A stretch of DNA of 55,897 nucleotides from the NCBI GenBank assembly GCA_029257065.1, contig JARIDA010000076.1:1-55897 (forward strand), written 5' to 3'. The position numbers and the translations under genes were made by a program. Below are positions 52,366 to 55,897 of this stretch, one piece after another. Under the pieces are notes generated by a model. It was not told where the DNA came from. It was given only the letters and a program-made list of their open reading frames with translations, and did not search any database. The stretch is from Tissierellaceae bacterium (GTDB taxonomy: Bacteria > Bacillota > Clostridia > Tissierellales > Tissierellaceae). Position 1 is the stretch's first letter. Each line of letters opens with the position of its first letter.

Positions 52366-54210
52366 CTATTTAAAACTTATATAAATTCCCTGAAGATTTA
52401 CATAATAATTTTTAGATTCTTCAACTCTATCTTCATATATATCAATATTCTCAAATACTAATATCATAGATATATTTTCATCTTCTAATATTAAGTTCAT
52501 ATCTTCAAAGGGTAATTCTTGGAATCCATATTCTGACCCTCTAGATTTCGAAGATAATTCTACTAGATATTCTTCCAAATCCTGTTCAATAATTACATCT
52601 CTTTCTAATTTAACAGTTATTTTGGGAATGCCTAATTCTGTCTGCGAATGAATAATCTCGTAATTATTGTTTTCCCATTGAAATTTAATACCTTCTTCCA
52701 TAATCATATTCAAATCCAGATTTAAAGTTAGTGAATAATCACTTATATCTATTACATCTGTACTTAATCTAAAGTTTTGTCCTGTGTATTCATTAGAATC
52801 TTCGTATATTCCATAGGTCTTTTCAAATCCAAAAGTATCTTTAAATTTATCTTCTTCTTTGAATTCTCTATTAAACCAATTTGGAATATTCTTTTTATCT
52901 GAATCTGCTATGAAATCTACTGTATCTGTGATTTCAGCCTTTTTCAGCTTATCTATATCTCTTGCTATGCTTATTATTTGACCATTGATTAAAATTTCTT
53001 CCTTAACCAATAAATTCTCCAATCTCTTTATTTGCGAGTTAAAGGTCAAGTCCTCATATCCCAAAATTGGAGATACCCAAATTATTGAAATTATTCCAGC
53101 TAAAATTGCAATCTTTCTATAACCATTATTTTTCCTAAATTCATAAAACAACAATAAAATTATGGATATTGCACCAAATATCCATATCATCATAAATGAA
53201 TATTCTGCAGTTTTAATTCCAAATTTACCTATCTGACCAATAAGTGCCCAAAACTGAAATCCTAGTACTAAAATTGCAGTAAATGGATATGCCTTTTTAT
53301 AAAAATTAGCTATTTTAGTATTATGACTTTCCAACATTATATGCAGCCATATTCCAAATATTATATAAGATGAAGCTATAGATGATAATTGATTGAAAGA
53401 TACTTCTATCTGGCTAAATAAGACTCTAAAGGACCAAATCAAGAGTACCATTGTAAGGGCTATCATAATAGGCACTAAAATAAATCCAAATAACACAAAT
53501 ATAAATCTAGGTTGTTCTTTTATATTTTCAATTTCCTCTATTTCTTTTCCTGAAACAAAACTAGGGAAATATCCTAAAAATATAGTGTAGGTTAAGAATC
53601 CTATTAACACACCAATATATTGATATATTTTAAAACTCATCCCTCTATATACTAAAGCTTGAAATGCTGATAACACTCCAGATACCCCTATCATAATTAC
53701 AATTCCATATAATAAAGAAACTATATATGCTCTGTGAACGATAAAAAACGAGTCACTGAAACTATCTATTTTTTCTGATTTAGATATAAAATATATAAAA
53801 GCAATACTACTTATAAAAATACTAACAAATATTCTAGCATTTCCCATATTGGAAATATATTTCAATCCATCTTCAGATGTAACAGGACTTAAATAGTATA
53901 GAAGTAAAAAACTTATCAACGATATTAATATCCCTAATATATTTCCAATTACAAAAGACTTTCTATCCCTATTTAGTTTGACCTCCAAGTAAACTACAAT
54001 AGCCATAGATAATATGGCTCCCAATAGAAAGGATAGTTGAACACTATCAAACAAGAAACTATAACTCTGTTGTAATTCCCAATCCATTGAAATTCTAATA
54101 ATAGAAATAATGCTAATTATAATAGCACTAAATATGGAAGCTGGGAATCTATAAAAGGATTCTAAAGCTCCTTCAAATATATTTTTAATTCCATTTCGGA
54201 TATTATACAT
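52366..54210 (-). CDS. DUF4153-domain polytopic membrane protein
   Basis: 614 aa. Residues 1-395 hold about ten or eleven membrane helices, opening with a cytoplasmic helix (GALESFYRFPASIF) that is characteristic of DUF4153 proteins. Residues 400-614 are a soluble beta-rich domain on the outside (FGFEKTYGIYEDSNEY, then LTLNLDLNMIMEEG and LERDVIIEQDLEEYLVEL). No known catalytic motif. The soluble C-terminal half is longer than in many family members. Single gene between two terminators; function unknown. Confidence 0.8.
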   Translation of the reverse strand: MYNIRNGIKNIFEGALESFYRFPASIFSAIIISIISIIRISMDWELQQSYSFLFDSVQLSFLLGAILSMAIVVYLEVKLNRDRKSFVIGNILGILISLISFLLLYYLSPVTSEDGLKYISNMGNARIFVSIFISSIAFIYFISKSEKIDSFSDSFFIVHRAYIVSLLYGIVIMIGVSGVLSAFQALVYRGMSFKIYQYIGVLIGFLTYTIFLGYFPSFVSGKEIEEIENIKEQPRFIFVLFGFILVPIMIALTMVLLIWSFRVLFSQIEVSFNQLSSIASSYIIFGIWLHIMLESHNTKIANFYKKAYPFTAILVLGFQFWALIGQIGKFGIKTAEYSFMMIWIFGAISIILLLFYEFRKNNGYRKIAILAGIISIIWVSPILGYEDLTFNSQIKRLENLLVKEEILINGQIISIARDIDKLKKAEITDTVDFIADSDKKNIPNWFNREFKEEDKFKDTFGFEKTYGIYEDSNEYTGQNFRLSTDVIDISDYSLTLNLDLNMIMEEGIKFQWENNNYEIIHSQTELGIPKITVKLERDVIIEQDLEEYLVELSSKSRGSEYGFQELPFEDMNLILEDENISMILVFENIDIYEDRVEESKNYYVNLQGIYISFK

Positions 54211-54266
54211 AATATCACTCCTTTCTAATTAATATACACTTTAACTATACCCATTATCTAAATAAA

Positions 54267-54299
54267 AAAGCCTCCCCTTTATTTTTTGGGGGAGGCTTT
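54267..54299 (-). terminator. Terminator of the dehydratase-like gene
   Basis: An 11-base stem (AAAGCCTCCCC / GGGGAGGCTTT) with an AT-rich loop, four bases after the stop codon at 54303, followed by TTTTT on the minus strand. Confidence 0.9.
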
Positions 54300-54302
54300 A
54301 AA

Positions 54303-55897
54303 CTATTGAGTTTTTTTATCCTTTTTTGAATCTTTTATTATTGTTTTATCTTTTAAATTTGATTCTGCTCTTGAAAGCATTAATTTTAACCTATTTAATT
54401 GATTCACTGCACTAGCACCTGGGTCATAGTCTAATGGAATAATATTGGCCTCAGGATATATATCTCTTATTGGCTTGATCATACCTTTTCCAACTATATG
54501 ATTTGGTAAGCATCCAAATGGCTGAACACAAACTACATTTTTTGCACCTTCTTGTATAAGTTCAATCATCTCAGCCACTAATAACCATCCTTCACCAGAT
54601 TGGTTACCCAGAGAAACTACTTCTTCTCCCATTTCTGCTAAATCCTCTATATACATAGGCGCTGTAAAGTTTTCACTGTCTTTTAAAGCTTTTCTAACAT
54701 ATCTTCTATAAGTCTCAATATATTTTATTCCTGCTTTTCCTGCTAATTTTGGTAATAAACCCTTTCCTAAATGTTCATTCTTAAATTTAGCATTATAAAG
54801 GGAATAAGATATAAAATCCATTAAGTCACTTATTAAGACTTCTGCACCTTCTGCTTCTAATGTTTCTATTAAATTATTATTGGCAATTGGATGATATTTC
54901 ACTAATATCTCTCCAACAATTCCCACCTTTGGTTTCTCTTCTTTTACTATTTCCAATTTATCAAATGAATTAACAATATCTTTTGTTAATTGGATAAAGG
55001 AAGCTTTATTTAAAGTTTCCATTTCCTCAACTATTCTATCTTGCCAAGATTTCAATAATAAATTAGTTGAGTTTTCTATTTTTTCATAAGGTCTCGTTCT
55101 AAGTGTAACTCTTAATAATAAATCTCCTAATAAAGTTGACATTATAAGATTATTTATTAATTTAATAGAATATATATTAAATCCTGGATTAGACTCAATG
55201 CCTTGAGCACTTGCTGCAATCACTGGAATATCTGCAAATCCAGCTTCATCAAAAGCTTTTCTCATAAATCCAATATAATTTGAAGCTCTACACATTCCGC
55301 CTGTTTGACTCATAAGAACAGAAGTATTATCTAAGTCATATTCTCCTGATTTCAATGCTTTTATAAATTGACCTACTACAATTATTGATGGATAGCATGC
55401 ATCATTGTGAACATATTTTAATCCTTCGTTAACTATCTCATTTGGATCTCCACCTAATACTTTCACATTGTATCCAGATGCATTCATAGCTGCTTCAATA
55501 AGTCTGAATTGAATAGGAGCCATCTCTGGCATTAATATTGTATGGTTTTCCCTATCTTCCTTAGTAAATACAGGTCTCTCTTTTAATTCAACTGATTCTT
55601 TTTTTATTATCTTGTTTTTTCTCTCTTCAAGAGCTGCTTTAAGAGATCTTATTCTTATGGTTGCTGCTCCTAAATTACTTATTTCATCTATTTTTAATTG
55701 AGTATATAATTTATCATTAGCTTCTAATATTTCCTCTACTTGATCTGTCGTTACCGCATCAAGTCCGCAGCCAAAAGAAACTAATTGTATTAATTCTAAA
55801 TTATCATTCTCGGCTACATATTCTGCTGCCCTATATAATCTTGAATGATATGTCCATTGGTCTAAAACTCTTAATGGGTCTTTTAACTCTGCTAAAT
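54303..55897 (-). CDS. 2-hydroxyacyl-CoA dehydratase/activase-like megaprotein, N-terminus beyond the window
   Basis: The last 530 residues of a longer protein; the frame is open to the window edge, so the internal ATG at 55532 is not the start. The part nearest the edge ([16 protein letters not shown], then [22 protein letters not shown]) and the C-terminal part ([52 protein letters not shown]) match the about 1400-residue clostridial proteins that fuse an HgdC-like ATPase activase to HgdA/B-like dehydratase modules. The Cys residues in these motifs are likely [4Fe-4S] ligands. Substrate unknown; many such proteins have no tested function. A basic tail (DSKKDKKTQ) ends the protein. Confidence 0.85.
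   Translation of the reverse strand, partial: LAELKDPLRVLDQWTYHSRLYRAAEYVAENDNLELIQLVSFGCGLDAVTTDQVEEILEANDKLYTQLKIDEISNLGAATIRIRSLKAALEERKNKIIKKESVELKERPVFTKEDRENHTILMPEMAPIQFRLIEAAMNASGYNVKVLGGDPNEIVNEGLKYVHNDACYPSIIVVGQFIKALKSGEYDLDNTSVLMSQTGGMCRASNYIGFMRKAFDEAGFADIPVIAASAQGIESNPGFNIYSIKLINNLIMSTLLGDLLLRVTLRTRPYEKIENSTNLLLKSWQDRIVEEMETLNKASFIQLTKDIVNSFDKLEIVKEEKPKVGIVGEILVKYHPIANNNLIETLEAEGAEVLISDLMDFISYSLYNAKFKNEHLGKGLLPKLAGKAGIKYIETYRRYVRKALKDSENFTAPMYIEDLAEMGEEVVSLGNQSGEGWLLVAEMIELIQEGAKNVVCVQPFGCLPNHIVGKGMIKPIRDIYPEANIIPLDYDPGASAVNQLNRLKLMLSRAESNLKDKTIIKDSKKDKKTQ

Noticed and set aside
1-55897. tRNA, rRNA, CRISPR array or insertion sequence
   Set aside because: I looked at the intergenic gaps by eye and saw no cloverleaf with a CCA end, repeat-spacer array, transposase or terminal inverted repeats. 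A dedicated scan could still find something I missed.

Overview
The window is AT-rich DNA with clostridial-type promoters, strong AGGAGG-like ribosome binding sites and frequent TTG/GTG starts. Gene content is that of a strictly anaerobic Firmicute: pyruvate:ferredoxin oxidoreductase, flavodiiron protein, NfnAB transhydrogenase, Fe-S serine dehydratase, peptide ABC transporter and anaerobic cobalamin synthesis. The protein sequences feel closest to the Tissierellia/Clostridia (Tissierella- or Sporanaerobacter-like amino-acid fermenters). That placement is inference; there is no rRNA here. Nearly all genes lie on the minus strand. I saw no insertion sequence, CRISPR array, tRNA or phage block.

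Layout. 1-5.2 kb: a cut-off SDR dehydrogenase, a Rad52/DdrA-like orphan, and the cell-wall/regulation cluster murB-PHP-rapZ-yvcK without whiA next to it. 5.2-14 kb: PFOR, UvrC, flavodiiron protein and Xaa-Pro aminopeptidase. 14-23.2 kb: oligopeptide transporter oppBCDF with three paralogous binding proteins, each unit having its own promoter or terminator. 23.4-28.3 kb: CYTH protein, NagB, phosphoesterase, isochorismatase-like hydrolase, a degenerate PfkB-like protein and an MBL hydrolase. 28.4-30 kb: sdaAB-sdaAA. 30-38.1 kb: MATE exporter, NfnAB, phosphohexomutase, YitT, YkvA and EAL-HDOD proteins. 38.2-50.8 kb: the B12 locus. 50.9-54.2 kb: small orphan genes, one with a frameshift at a slippery heptamer, and a DUF4153 membrane protein. 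54.3 kb to the edge: the 3' part of a large 2-hydroxyacyl-CoA dehydratase/activase-like protein.

The B12 locus is the most interesting part. A cobalamin riboswitch with an intrinsic terminator controls a long operon (cbiL, cobD-like decarboxylase, cbiK, cbiA, cbiC, cbiD, cbiE, cbiT, cbiF, cbiG, cbiH, cbiJ, small Cys-rich protein). A separate promoter without a riboswitch drives cobQ-cbiB-comFB. Both glutamine amidotransferases of the pathway seem to have lost glutaminase function by different routes. CbiA has Gly where the catalytic Cys of the AECGG motif should be. CobQ is only 279 aa, retaining the synthetase domain and what looks like the C-terminal tail but missing the whole GATase domain between them. 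The simplest inference is that all six side-chain amidations of the corrin ring use free ammonia, which an amino-acid fermenter (three peptide-binding proteins, serine dehydratase, peptidase) would have in plenty.

Together the genes describe peptide uptake and hydrolysis, serine deamination to pyruvate, pyruvate oxidation to acetyl-CoA with reduced ferredoxin, redistribution of electrons by NfnAB, oxygen defence by the flavodiiron protein, and B12 for corrinoid-dependent amino-acid mutases or methyltransferases encoded elsewhere.
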